From positions 5,084,001-5,148,000 of the forward strand of contig NZ_CP015098.1 of NCBI RefSeq assembly GCF_001611795.1: a DNA stretch of 64,000 nucleotides. The letters are read 5' to 3'. The first letter of the stretch is position 1. Each line of letters opens with the position of its first letter. This document shows positions 49,806 through 60,202 of this stretch, in pieces. Both the position numbers and the translations under genes were made by a program. The notes under the pieces are model-generated. The model made no database searches, was not told where the DNA came from, and was given only the letters and a program-made list of their open reading frames with translations. Source of the stretch: Streptomyces qaidamensis (GTDB lineage: Bacteria > Actinomycetota > Actinomycetes > Streptomycetales > Streptomycetaceae).

Positions 49806-50235
49806 GCCAAGTGCAACAGCCGGAAGGCCGTGCGAGTTACGCTGGGTGGCGCCGCAAGTGCACAGAGTGGCGAACTGGGGGCGTGCGGGGGGTGCGGGGA
49901 GGCGCAAGGTTGTTCGCCCGTAGCGGAGGGAACGGGGGCGCTCGGCATGGACTTCCGGTCCCCACGGGTAAGACATCCCTAGTGGGAGGGGGCGACACGC
50001 AGGAAAGGCCGTCTCACGTTCGCCATCGGCGTACTGGCGAGTGGGGTATCTGCCTGGCCTGCGGGAACATCGTCTCGCACCATCGGGTTGGAGCAGATGT
50101 CGGCGTTCGGGGTCAGGAGGCCAAGGACGGTGTCGGCAGTTGGAATGAGCGGTCCCCGCTTGCGGGACTAAGCTGCGGAAGGACAGGGAGGGGAAGTTCC
50201 CCCCACTGCCTGACCGCTCTGAGGAGCGATTAACG
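49806..50235. other. divergent intergenic region upstream of clpC
   Basis: This 430-base region separates the SCO3374-like gene from clpC. It contains GTTCGCCCGTAGCG at 49912-49925 and GCGAAC at 49870-49875, which resemble ClgR-type operator half sites. Near the right end GAGGAG (50221-50226) is the clpC ribosome site. No gene or RNA was recognised. Confidence 0.5.
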
Positions 50236-52761
<2,526 letters not shown>

Positions 52762-52776
52762 GCGTCACGGCCGAGT

Positions 52777-52814
52777 GAAAGGGGCCGGTGCCTTCCGGGG
52801 CACCGGCCCCTTTC
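52777..52814. terminator. clpC hairpin terminator, shared with the convergent NACHT gene
   Basis: GAAAGGGGCCGGTGCC (52777-52792) pairs perfectly over 16 bases with 52799-52814 around TTCCGG. It lies 15 bases after the clpC stop and 12 before the end of the convergent gene. Confidence 0.9.
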
Positions 52815-52826
52815 CCGTGCCCGGGG

Positions 52827-55800
52827 TCAGATACGGAAGATCTCGGCGGTGGGGAAGAGCTCGGCGTAGGGGTCGAGGGACTCCGTACTGCTGAGCGGGG
52901 TGGCGACGCCCACGGTGCGCAGTCCGGGCAGGCGCGAGGCGAGAACCCGCAGCGCCTCCGGCGGCGGTGGATCGGCGAGGAACTGAAGGTCCCGGACGCC
53001 GGGCAGTTCCGGCATGGCGTCGTGCGCGTAGGCCTCGGGCTGCCCGTAGAGCGACAGCGTCGTGAGCGCCGGGAGGCCGGCCACCTCGGACCAGTCCTCG
53101 GCACCGAGGCGCTGCACGCCGGACACGCCGAACGCGAGGGACTGGAGCGTGGGCCACCGGGTCAGACCGCGCAGCCCCGTCGAGCGGATGGACCCCATCC
53201 CCAGGAAGAGACTCAGCAGGGGCGCCTCGACGGGGAGGACGTCGGTGAGGACGTCCCCCGGAAGACTCTGGGCGATGGAGAGCCGCGTGAGCCGCGTCAG
53301 CGAGCCCAGCCCGGTGAGGTCCGCCCCGCGGTCGAAGACCGACAGGTCGGTGAGCGGCAGGTCCGCCAGGCTCGACAGGCCCACGGCGTCCGGGCAGCGC
53401 TGGAGCCACAGGGAGGTCAGGGACCGTAACGCCCGGAGCTCCCCCAGATGACCGAGGCCCGGGTTGTTCCGCAGGTGCAGCAAGCGGACCTCGCAGGGGT
53501 CGGGGACGCAGTCGATGAGCGCGGCCGCGGTGAGCGGGCCGTCGAACCGCAGCCGGTGCCAGGGGCGCATCAAGCGGAGCGCCGCTCGCTGCTCGGCCGA
53601 CTCGCAGACCAGGGAGAGGCCGTCCCGCTCCAGGTGGTCGAGCACCTCGATCGCGTACTCGCGCGTGTCGAAGCGGCTCCAGGTGCCGGCCAGCTGGCGC
53701 CGTACGTCGAGATCCGGATGGTGCCGGAACCGGCGCAGCACCGCCAGGGCGCCCTCGTCCTCCTCCGCCCCGAGGAGTGACGCGGTGACGGCGACGCCGT
53801 GGGCTTCCTCGGCGGTCAGTCCCTCCGGCCCGGGCAGCAGCTCCAGGACCAGCAGGCCCGCCTCCGCGAGGGCCTTCGCCTCCTCCGTCGTACGTGGCGG
53901 AACGAGCGCCCCGGCCCGTTCCTCCACCTCCGCCCGCACCCCGGGATCCAGGGCTGCGGCGTGTTCGAGGCAGGCCAGGGCGAGGAGGGTCAGCCGCGGG
54001 GCGCCCTCGGCCAGCAGCCGGCGCAGCAGGGTCGCCCGTTCCCGGGGACGGGCGTGCGCGACCGCCATGCGGATCACGTCCTCCCAGAGGCTGTCGCCCG
54101 CGTGCCCGGCGAGGACGTCCAGGTGGCCCTCCTCGACGGCGTAGCGGGCGCCCAGGTAGTCCTGGAAGGTGCGGTGGACGAAGTCGACGACGCCCTCGCC
54201 GGGCCGGCGGAGCAGGCCGCTGCGGAGCAGGAGCGTGCGCAGCACCGCCTCGGCGTCACCCTGGCCCGACCCCGGCGCGACGACCGGCAGACAGCGGGCC
54301 ACGATGCCCTCGGCCGTCTCCAGGTCCATCTCCGTGTTGCCGCTCAGCACCAGCGCGTAGGCCAGGCGCTGGAGCACCTCCAGCTGGGCCTCCTCGCCCA
54401 GCTCGACGCCGTCCACCGCGCCCATGCCCCGCTCCCGGTCACGGCGTGCGAGCAGCATGGCGAGGGCGGCGTCGTACAGCTCCTTGCGGCCGGTGGGCAG
54501 GTAGCCCCGCCGCTCCCGGTGGAGGGCGCAGATCAGGCCGCACATCAGGGGGTTGGTGGCGAGGCGGGCCAGGTCCCGTTTGGTGCGCAGGGAGTCCAGG
54601 AGCTGTGTCTCGTACTCGGGCGCCTGCGCGGCCGCGTGCCAGCGGTGCACGAACGTGGCCACGTCGGCGCGGCGCATCGGGGTGAGGGTCAGTTCGCTGA
54701 AGCCCTCGGTGGCCAGCCAGTCCGGGCGTACGGCGGTGGGGCGTGAGGTCAGCAGCCAGTGGTTGCCGGGGAAGGCGTGGATCAGGGCGAGCAGCCAGTC
54801 GCGGGTGCGGTGCCGGTCGGCGGCGGGGATCTCGTCCAGGCCGTCGACCAGGACCAGCCCGCGCCCGGCCGTCAGGACGCGATCCGCCCAGCCCTCCGGC
54901 GGGGTGAGGGGGCAGCCCGCCGCCGTGAGGAAGGCCGCTGGCGCGGGGAGCGCGCCCGAGCGGACCAGGGTGCGCAGGGGGAGGACGAACGGGACGCGGG
55001 TCGCGTCCCGGGCGGCGGTCACCGCCAGCCACTGGACGAGCGTGGTTTTGCCGGAGCCGGCGTCGCCGCGCAGCATGACGAGGTCGTGGCTGCTGAGGGC
55101 CTCCTCGGCGGGCAGCCGGGCGGCGGCGGTGGCGGCGCCCGTGTGCTCGCCCGGCGGCGTGTCGGACACGCCGGTCTGCTCGCCGCTCGTCGCCTCCAGG
55201 CTGAGGTAGGCGACCTCCAGGGGCCAGCGGTCGGGGGAGTCGCGCAGGTCGATGCCGTAGATGGTGATGTGGTTGTGGCGTTCGGCGACGTAGGGCAGAT
55301 ACCGGCGTTCGAAGGCGGCGTCCCGGCCGTCCGGGCGGGGCGTGCGGGTGATCAGCTCGTCGACCTTGGCGATCAGTTCCGCCTGGGCACGGGTCTGTTC
55401 GATGAGGGTGCGCGCGACAAACGTGGAGCGGCGGGTGAAGAACTCCAGGATGTTCAGGCACGCCCACTCGGTCGCGTAGTCCAGGAAGTGGCAGGCGTCC
55501 GTGGACAGACCGTCGGGGGCGGGGCCTGCGCGGTGCAGTCTCATGGCCAGCTCGCGGTGACCCAGGCGGACCGCCTGGACGTCGTCCATGTCGAGGTCGC
55601 CGAGGGCGAGGAGCCTGCGGGCCAGGGTGTCGGTGACCGCGATCCGCTCGTCGGGCGGGAAGGGCGGCTCGCCGGGGGAGTCCACCGCCTGCGCCACGAG
55701 TCGCGCGGCGAGCCTGTGGACGCCCCGCTCGTCCAGGGTGCGTTTCTCGCCCCGGAAGGACACGAGAGCGGACAGGCGCACGGGCTTGTCGACCAGGCCC

Positions 55801-55898
55801 GCTCCCGGTCCGTCCGGGCGGAAGAGCTTCTTCAGCAGCGGGGTCACCAGTGCGGACGCCAGCTTGCCGCCGAGTACCGTCGGATCCAACCGCCTCAC
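52827..55898 (-). CDS. NACHT-domain STAND ATPase with C-terminal leucine-rich repeats (NLR-like)
   Basis: This 1023-residue protein has three parts. Residues 1-260 are a helical N-terminal domain with no enzyme motif. Residues about 270-600 are a NACHT ATPase: Walker A GDAGSGKTT (Lys284), Walker B LVLVDGLDEIP (Asp352, Glu356), LLTSRPTAV as sensor, and HRTFQDYLGARYAVEEG in the winged region. Residues about 800-1015 are leucine-rich repeats (LRLLHLRNNPGLGHLGEL, LTSLWLQRCPDAVGLSSL, LTRLSIAQSLPG). This layout mirrors eukaryotic NLR receptors; several bacterial NACHT proteins protect against phage. It stands alone in a housekeeping region. Immunity versus signalling cannot be decided from sequence. 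Confidence 0.9.
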   Translation of the reverse strand: MRRLDPTVLGGKLASALVTPLLKKLFRPDGPGAGLVDKPVRLSALVSFRGEKRTLDERGVHRLAARLVAQAVDSPGEPPFPPDERIAVTDTLARRLLALGDLDMDDVQAVRLGHRELAMRLHRAGPAPDGLSTDACHFLDYATEWACLNILEFFTRRSTFVARTLIEQTRAQAELIAKVDELITRTPRPDGRDAAFERRYLPYVAERHNHITIYGIDLRDSPDRWPLEVAYLSLEATSGEQTGVSDTPPGEHTGAATAAARLPAEEALSSHDLVMLRGDAGSGKTTLVQWLAVTAARDATRVPFVLPLRTLVRSGALPAPAAFLTAAGCPLTPPEGWADRVLTAGRGLVLVDGLDEIPAADRHRTRDWLLALIHAFPGNHWLLTSRPTAVRPDWLATEGFSELTLTPMRRADVATFVHRWHAAAQAPEYETQLLDSLRTKRDLARLATNPLMCGLICALHRERRGYLPTGRKELYDAALAMLLARRDRERGMGAVDGVELGEEAQLEVLQRLAYALVLSGNTEMDLETAEGIVARCLPVVAPGSGQGDAEAVLRTLLLRSGLLRRPGEGVVDFVHRTFQDYLGARYAVEEGHLDVLAGHAGDSLWEDVIRMAVAHARPRERATLLRRLLAEGAPRLTLLALACLEHAAALDPGVRAEVEERAGALVPPRTTEEAKALAEAGLLVLELLPGPEGLTAEEAHGVAVTASLLGAEEDEGALAVLRRFRHHPDLDVRRQLAGTWSRFDTREYAIEVLDHLERDGLSLVCESAEQRAALRLMRPWHRLRFDGPLTAAALIDCVPDPCEVRLLHLRNNPGLGHLGELRALRSLTSLWLQRCPDAVGLSSLADLPLTDLSVFDRGADLTGLGSLTRLTRLSIAQSLPGDVLTDVLPVEAPLLSLFLGMGSIRSTGLRGLTRWPTLQSLAFGVSGVQRLGAEDWSEVAGLPALTTLSLYGQPEAYAHDAMPELPGVRDLQFLADPPPPEALRVLASRLPGLRTVGVATPLSSTESLDPYAELFPTAEIFRI

Positions 55899-55949
55899 CC
55901 CCGTGACCGCGTGAACGGGGGTGAGACTACTAGCAGTTGACCAGGCGGG

Positions 55950-56576
55950 TCAGGACAGCTGTCCGTCGTAGTCGGGCAGTTTGTACGTCTTCTCGGCGTG
56001 GCCGCCGGAGAGGTCGGTGCTGCTGTTGCCGATGTTCGCGATGATCGTGTAGCCCTTGCGCTCGATGTCGACGCGCTGGGCCGTCTTGTACTCGGCGACG
56101 TTCTTGAAGAGGTCGATGAAGTTACGGACGTAGAGCCCCGAGACCTGGTAGCCCGTCTGCTTGAGGTTGTACTGGGTGAACGAGGCGATGATGTCCGGCC
56201 GGGCGGTCACGAAGAAGAGGGCGACGCCGCGTTCCTGCGCGTATCTGGCGGCCGCCAGGACCGGCTTGTTGGCCGGTTGCGGGTAGCTGAAGCCGAAGTC
56301 CGTCTCCAGCGCGGTGTTGTCGATGTCGAGGACGATCGCCTGCTTCTCGCCCGGCTTCGCGGCCGCGATCCGCTGCTTCAGATAGGGCAGTGCCTGGTCC
56401 ATCACAGCCTGGCAGTCCTTCTGCCAGGTGCCGTAGTCGACGTCTGCGGCTGCGGCGGCGGCCGTGGAGGCCCGGGTGGCGGTGGTGGCGTCGGCCGGTG
56501 CGGCCATCGCCAGGAGGGCTGCGGCCGATACGGCGGTCACTGATGCGCGGCGCAACCAGGGGCGTCGGGTCTGCAT
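55950..56576 (-). CDS. secreted HAD-superfamily acid phosphatase (class B-like)
   Basis: The 208-residue protein has an N-terminal signal peptide (RRASVTAVSAAALLAMAAPADA) and then a HAD domain with motif I VLDIDNTALETD, motif II FVTARP and a NIGNSSTDLSGG segment as motif III/IV. These place it in the class B acid phosphatase/HAD group that releases phosphate outside the cell. Two contiguous 11-base sequences at 56647-56668, upstream on its strand, weakly resemble PHO-box units. The substrate is unknown. Confidence 0.9.
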   Translation of the reverse strand: MQTRRPWLRRASVTAVSAAALLAMAAPADATTATRASTAAAAAADVDYGTWQKDCQAVMDQALPYLKQRIAAAKPGEKQAIVLDIDNTALETDFGFSYPQPANKPVLAAARYAQERGVALFFVTARPDIIASFTQYNLKQTGYQVSGLYVRNFIDLFKNVAEYKTAQRVDIERKGYTIIANIGNSSTDLSGGHAEKTYKLPDYDGQLS

Positions 56577-57016
56577 GTCGTGGGGGTCCTCTCACGTCCG
56601 TGACGCTGCCAACATGTCGTGTGCATGCTTGTGCGCGAGGGTGGCGTGAGGGGAACCGTAGGGTTACCGGACGGTAGGTGCCTAGAGGCGTGCGCCACAT
56701 TCCAGGAATGGCCGAAGAGTGCCCCCGGTGACATGCCGCACAGGCGATATGTCCGTTACTAGCTGGAATAGTGGACAACGGAACGGGAGAAAAGGGATTC
56801 TTGCCCTATCGCAGGTGTCGAAGCGCGGGCTAATGCCCTGATTCGTCCCGAATGACTGCTGTGTCAAGAGACGTAGAACACTGAACCAAATTACTAACTA
56901 GCGTCGTAGATCACGCTTTTGGGTGTTTGTCGGACCCCGGGTTACCAAGGGATGGCCACACGGCGAGCGACTGTGCGCCGGGTGGTTTTCTCCGTCCCCT
57001 TCCATACGAGGTTTCG
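56577..57016. other. AT-richer divergent intergenic region before the M23 peptidase gene
   Basis: This 440-base gap separates the divergent HAD phosphatase and M23 peptidase genes. The stretch 56740-56930 is noticeably richer in A and T than the rest of the window and includes CCAAATTACTAACTAGCG. It probably holds both promoters and a long 5' leader for the peptidase gene. I looked for a c-di-AMP riboswitch, known upstream of such genes, but saw no signature. The GAGG ribosome site of the peptidase gene is at 57008-57011. Confidence 0.45.
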
Positions 57017-57703
57017 ATGTCCCAGCGCGTCACGTCCCGTTCTTCCCGTACGTCCCAGCTCCGCACCCGTGCGACCGTGCTGGCCGCCGGCCTTGGTGTC
57101 TCGGTCGCACTGGGAGCCGGGGTCGCGTCCGCCGCCGACACCACGGCCGCGTCCGGTGCCGCCAGTGCCGTCCAGGCGCAGGCCGCCGCCCAGGCCAAGG
57201 CCGCCAAGGCCGAGGCCGTGAAGGCCGAGAAGGCCGCCGCGAAGAAGGCCGCTGCCGCGAAGGCGGCCGCCAAGAAGGCCGCGCCCTCCTGGGTCGACCC
57301 GGTGAAGAAGTACAAGCTCTCCGCGTCCTTCGCCCAGAACGGCGGCATGTGGCAGTCCACCCACAGCGGTCAGGACTTCGCCGTGCCGACCGGCACCCAG
57401 GTCGTCGCCACCCACGGCGGCACCGTGGTCAAGGCCGGCGGCAACGGCGCCGGTGACGGTCCCGCGTACGGCAACGCCGTCGTGATCAAGCACGGCAACG
57501 GCACGTACTCCCAGTACGCCCACCTGTCGAAGGTCACCGTGCGGGTCGGCCAGATCGTCAAGACCGGCCAGGAGATCGCCAAGTCCGGCAACACCGGCAA
57601 CTCCAGCGGTCCGCACCTGCACTTCGAGATCCGCACGACCCCGAACTACGGCTCGGCGGTCGACCCGGTGAAGTTCCTGCGCGCCAAGGGCGTGAAGGTC
57701 TGA
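57017..57703 (+). CDS. secreted M23-family peptidoglycan endopeptidase with Lys/Ala-rich region
   Basis: The 228-residue protein has a signal peptide (RTRATVLAAGLGVSVALGAGVASA), then about 45 residues of Ala/Lys-rich helix (AQAKAAKAEAVKAEKAAAKK and onward), then an M23 LytM domain. Metal ligands are in MWQSTHSGQDFAVPTG (His and Asp) and SSGPHLHFEIR (final HxH). It cleaves peptide cross-links in the wall. The Lys/Ala segment resembles wall- or acid-polymer-binding tails and histone-like repeats. It lies near sigE-cseABC, which controls envelope stress, though no promoter link is shown. Confidence 0.94.
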   Translation: MSQRVTSRSSRTSQLRTRATVLAAGLGVSVALGAGVASAADTTAASGAASAVQAQAAAQAKAAKAEAVKAEKAAAKKAAAAKAAAKKAAPSWVDPVKKYKLSASFAQNGGMWQSTHSGQDFAVPTGTQVVATHGGTVVKAGGNGAGDGPAYGNAVVIKHGNGTYSQYAHLSKVTVRVGQIVKTGQEIAKSGNTGNSSGPHLHFEIRTTPNYGSAVDPVKFLRAKGVKV

Positions 57704-57724
57704 TCCGCCTTTGAGGGGCAGGCA

Positions 57725-58309
57725 CTAGGAGCCCCCGGCTCCCCGGTGGGCCTGGGTCACCAGGTCCGTGGCGACCTCGAGGACGGCTTTGCTCTTCTCC
57801 TCGGGGTCGTCTCCCATGTCCGGGAGCAGGAACATGCCGGCGTGCAGCGTGAAGATCGCGCTGGCGTAGCGGACCTGGTCTACCAGGGCGGCGTCCGGGT
57901 CGACGATGATGTCGCGCAGGCTGTGGATGCGCGCCTTGAAGGAGTCGCCGATCCGCAGGTCCCGTACCGTCGCCTGGTTCTCGTGCATGAAGCGGAACAG
58001 CGGCGCCGCCTCGGCGAGCGCGTCGGCGTAGCGGCGGATGATCTCCTGCTTGGTCGCGAGGGTGTGCGGCTGCTGCCGGCCCCACTCGATCAGGTCCTCG
58101 ATCGGCTGGGTGAGGTCCTCGAAGATGCTGACGAGGATCTCTTCCTTCGTCTTGAAGTGGTAGTAGAGCGCCGCCTTGGTGACGTCCAGGTGCTCGGCGA
58201 TCTCGCGCAGGGATGTCTTCTCGTAGCCCTGCTCCGCGAAGAGTCCGAGGGCCACGTCCTGGATGCGCCGGCGGGTGTTCCCGCGGCGCCGCTGCCTGGT
58301 GCCGTCCAT
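57725..58309 (-). CDS. TetR-family repressor of the adjacent MFS exporter
   Basis: The 194-residue protein has the TetR helix-turn-helix at residues 10-58 (TRRRIQDVALGLFAEQGYEKTSLREIAEHLDVTKAALYYHFKTKEEIL) and a helical ligand domain. The ATG at 58309 is chosen with AGGAGG upstream; the ATG at 58321 touches that site. It is divergent from an MFS exporter, with a 21-base dyad between the two genes. Such TetR/MFS pairs respond to exported toxic compounds. The ligand is unknown. Confidence 0.93.
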   Translation of the reverse strand: MDGTRQRRRGNTRRRIQDVALGLFAEQGYEKTSLREIAEHLDVTKAALYYHFKTKEEILVSIFEDLTQPIEDLIEWGRQQPHTLATKQEIIRRYADALAEAAPLFRFMHENQATVRDLRIGDSFKARIHSLRDIIVDPDAALVDQVRYASAIFTLHAGMFLLPDMGDDPEEKSKAVLEVATDLVTQAHRGAGGS

Positions 58310-58350
58310 GGTGCCGCCCATCCTCCTACGCCCCCCCGCTTTCCATAAAA

Positions 58351-58418
58351 CTTACTTGACGCCCGGCTAGTTCCAGGTCTAGCTTCCGAGTGTAGTCACT
58401 AGCCGGTCGGCAAGTAAG
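58351..58418. promoter_or_regulatory. long dyad operator between tetR and MFS genes
   Basis: CTTACTTG-ACGC-CCGGCTAGT (58351-58371) mirrors ACTAGCCGG-TCGG-CAAGTAAG (58398-58418): both conserved blocks pair perfectly across the dyad, while the 4-base spacers do not. The arms are 26 bases apart. Two TetR dimers, or one bound at each arm, could occlude both divergent promoters. Confidence 0.75.
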
Positions 58419-58457
58419 TAGCAGTGGTGAGTAGCGGTAGTGGGGGAGTGGGAAGCG

Positions 58458-60041
58458 ATGACGGACACGACGGACACACCGGCGGCCGACGCCGGGGAGA
58501 AACAGCCCAAGAGCGTGCGGGTGGTCCTGCTCGCGCTGATGATCGCCATGATGCTCGCGATGCTCGACAACATGATCATCGGTACGGCGATGCCGACGAT
58601 CGTCGGTGAGCTGGGCGGGCTCGAACACCTCTCCTGGGTCGTCACCGCCTACACGCTCGCGACCGCGGCCTCCACCCCGCTGTGGGGCAAGCTCGGCGAC
58701 ATGTACGGCCGCAAGGGCACGTTCCTGTCGTCCATCGTCCTCTTCCTCATCGGCTCCGCGCTCAGCGGCATGGCCCAGAACATGGGCGAACTGATCGGCT
58801 TCCGCGCCGTGCAGGGCCTCGGCGCCGGCGGTCTGATGGTCGGCGTCATGGCGATCATCGGCGACCTGATTCCGCCCCGGGAGCGCGGCAAGTACCAGGG
58901 CATGATGGCCGGCGTCATGGCGCTGGCGATGATCGGCGGTCCGCTGGTCGGCGGCACCATCACCGACAACTGGGGCTGGCGCTGGGCCTTCTACATCAAC
59001 CCCCCCCTCGGCGCGGTCGCGCTGGTCGCCGTCAGTGCCGTGCTGCACCTGCCGAAGAAGCGTTCCAAGGCGCGGATCGACTACCTGGGCGCCGGGCTGC
59101 TGACCGTGGGCATCACCGCGATCGTGCTCGTGACGACCTGGGGCGGCACGGAGTACGCCTGGGGCTCCGCGCGGATCATGGAGCTGATCGGCATCGGGGT
59201 CGCCGCCCTGGTCGGATTCGTGTTCTGGCAGACCAGGGCCGCCGAGCCGGTGGTTCCGCTGCACATCTTCCGCAGCCTGAACTTCACGCTGATGTCGGTC
59301 ATCGGCTTCATCACCGGCTTCGTGATGTTCGGCGCCACGCTCTTCCTGCCGCTGTACCAGCAGTCCGTGCAGGGGGCCTCCGCGACGAACTCCGGGCTGC
59401 TGCTCCTGCCGATGCTCGGCGCGATGCTGGTGACCTCGATGGTCGCCGGGCGGGTGACCACGAACACCGGCAAGTACAAGGTCTTCCCGGTCCTCGGCAG
59501 CGCGCTGATGATCGTCGGGCTCTATCTGCTGTCCACGATGGACACCGGGACCTCCCGTCTGACGTCCGGTGTCTTCATGGCCGTGGTCGGGCTCGGCATG
59601 GGCTGCCTGATGCAGATCACCATGCTGGTCGCGCAGAACAGCGTGGAGATGAAGGACATGGGCGTCGCGTCCTCGTCGACCACTCTGTTCCGTACGCTCG
59701 GCTCCTCCTTCGGCGTCGCGATCATGGGCGCCCTGTTCAACAACCGCGTCCAGGACGTCATGAGCGAGCGGGCCGGGGCGCTGGGCTCCAAGGTGACCGA
59801 GCAGTCGGCCCAGCTCGACGCGAAGAGCTTGGAGAAGCTGCCGGTGCTGGCCCGGGAGGCGTACCAGCACGCGGTCTCCTCCGGCACCCACTCGGCGTTC
59901 CTGCTGGGCGCCGTGGTCGCGGTGGTCGCCCTCGCGGCGGCCGTGTTCGTGAAGGAGGTGCCGCTGCGGGGAGCGGGACCGAAGGAGGACGGCAAGCCGG
60001 ACGCCCCGGCGGCGCAGCCACCCGTGGCCGAGACCGTCTGA
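58458..60041 (+). CDS. DHA2-family (14-TM) MFS drug exporter
   Basis: The 527-residue transporter has 13-14 hydrophobic segments. It starts VVLLALMIAMMLAMLDNMIIGTAMPTIVGELGG, carries motif A-like WGKLGDMYGRKG, motif C-like GMMAGVMALAMIGGPLVGG, WRWAFYINPPLG and the GVASSSTTLFRTLGSSFGVAIMGALFNNR block of the EmrB/QacA group. Such proton antiporters expel drugs or cationic compounds. A GGGGGAG site precedes ATG 58458. It is repressed, by inference, by the divergent TetR. No biosynthetic genes flank it. Confidence 0.95.
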   Translation: MTDTTDTPAADAGEKQPKSVRVVLLALMIAMMLAMLDNMIIGTAMPTIVGELGGLEHLSWVVTAYTLATAASTPLWGKLGDMYGRKGTFLSSIVLFLIGSALSGMAQNMGELIGFRAVQGLGAGGLMVGVMAIIGDLIPPRERGKYQGMMAGVMALAMIGGPLVGGTITDNWGWRWAFYINPPLGAVALVAVSAVLHLPKKRSKARIDYLGAGLLTVGITAIVLVTTWGGTEYAWGSARIMELIGIGVAALVGFVFWQTRAAEPVVPLHIFRSLNFTLMSVIGFITGFVMFGATLFLPLYQQSVQGASATNSGLLLLPMLGAMLVTSMVAGRVTTNTGKYKVFPVLGSALMIVGLYLLSTMDTGTSRLTSGVFMAVVGLGMGCLMQITMLVAQNSVEMKDMGVASSSTTLFRTLGSSFGVAIMGALFNNRVQDVMSERAGALGSKVTEQSAQLDAKSLEKLPVLAREAYQHAVSSGTHSAFLLGAVVAVVALAAAVFVKEVPLRGAGPKEDGKPDAPAAQPPVAETV

Positions 60042-60202
60042 CCGCACCGCAGGAGGTCCCCGGGAGTGTCCGCCCGGGGGCCTTCGTCGTGCCCGGCCTC
60101 CGCAGGCCGCACCGCCCGTCGCGTCCGGGCCGGGCCGCGAGCCGGGGGCCGTTGTCAGGCCCCCGTGCCACCATCGGTCGCATGGACCTGGGATCCCCGG
60201 CC

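Noticed and set aside
56577..57016. Possible c-di-AMP (ydaO-type) riboswitch leader for the M23 peptidase
   Set aside because: Such switches control Streptomyces wall hydrolases, but I could not find the conserved GGGGTGAA and GTCAGCTAACC-type segments in this leader.
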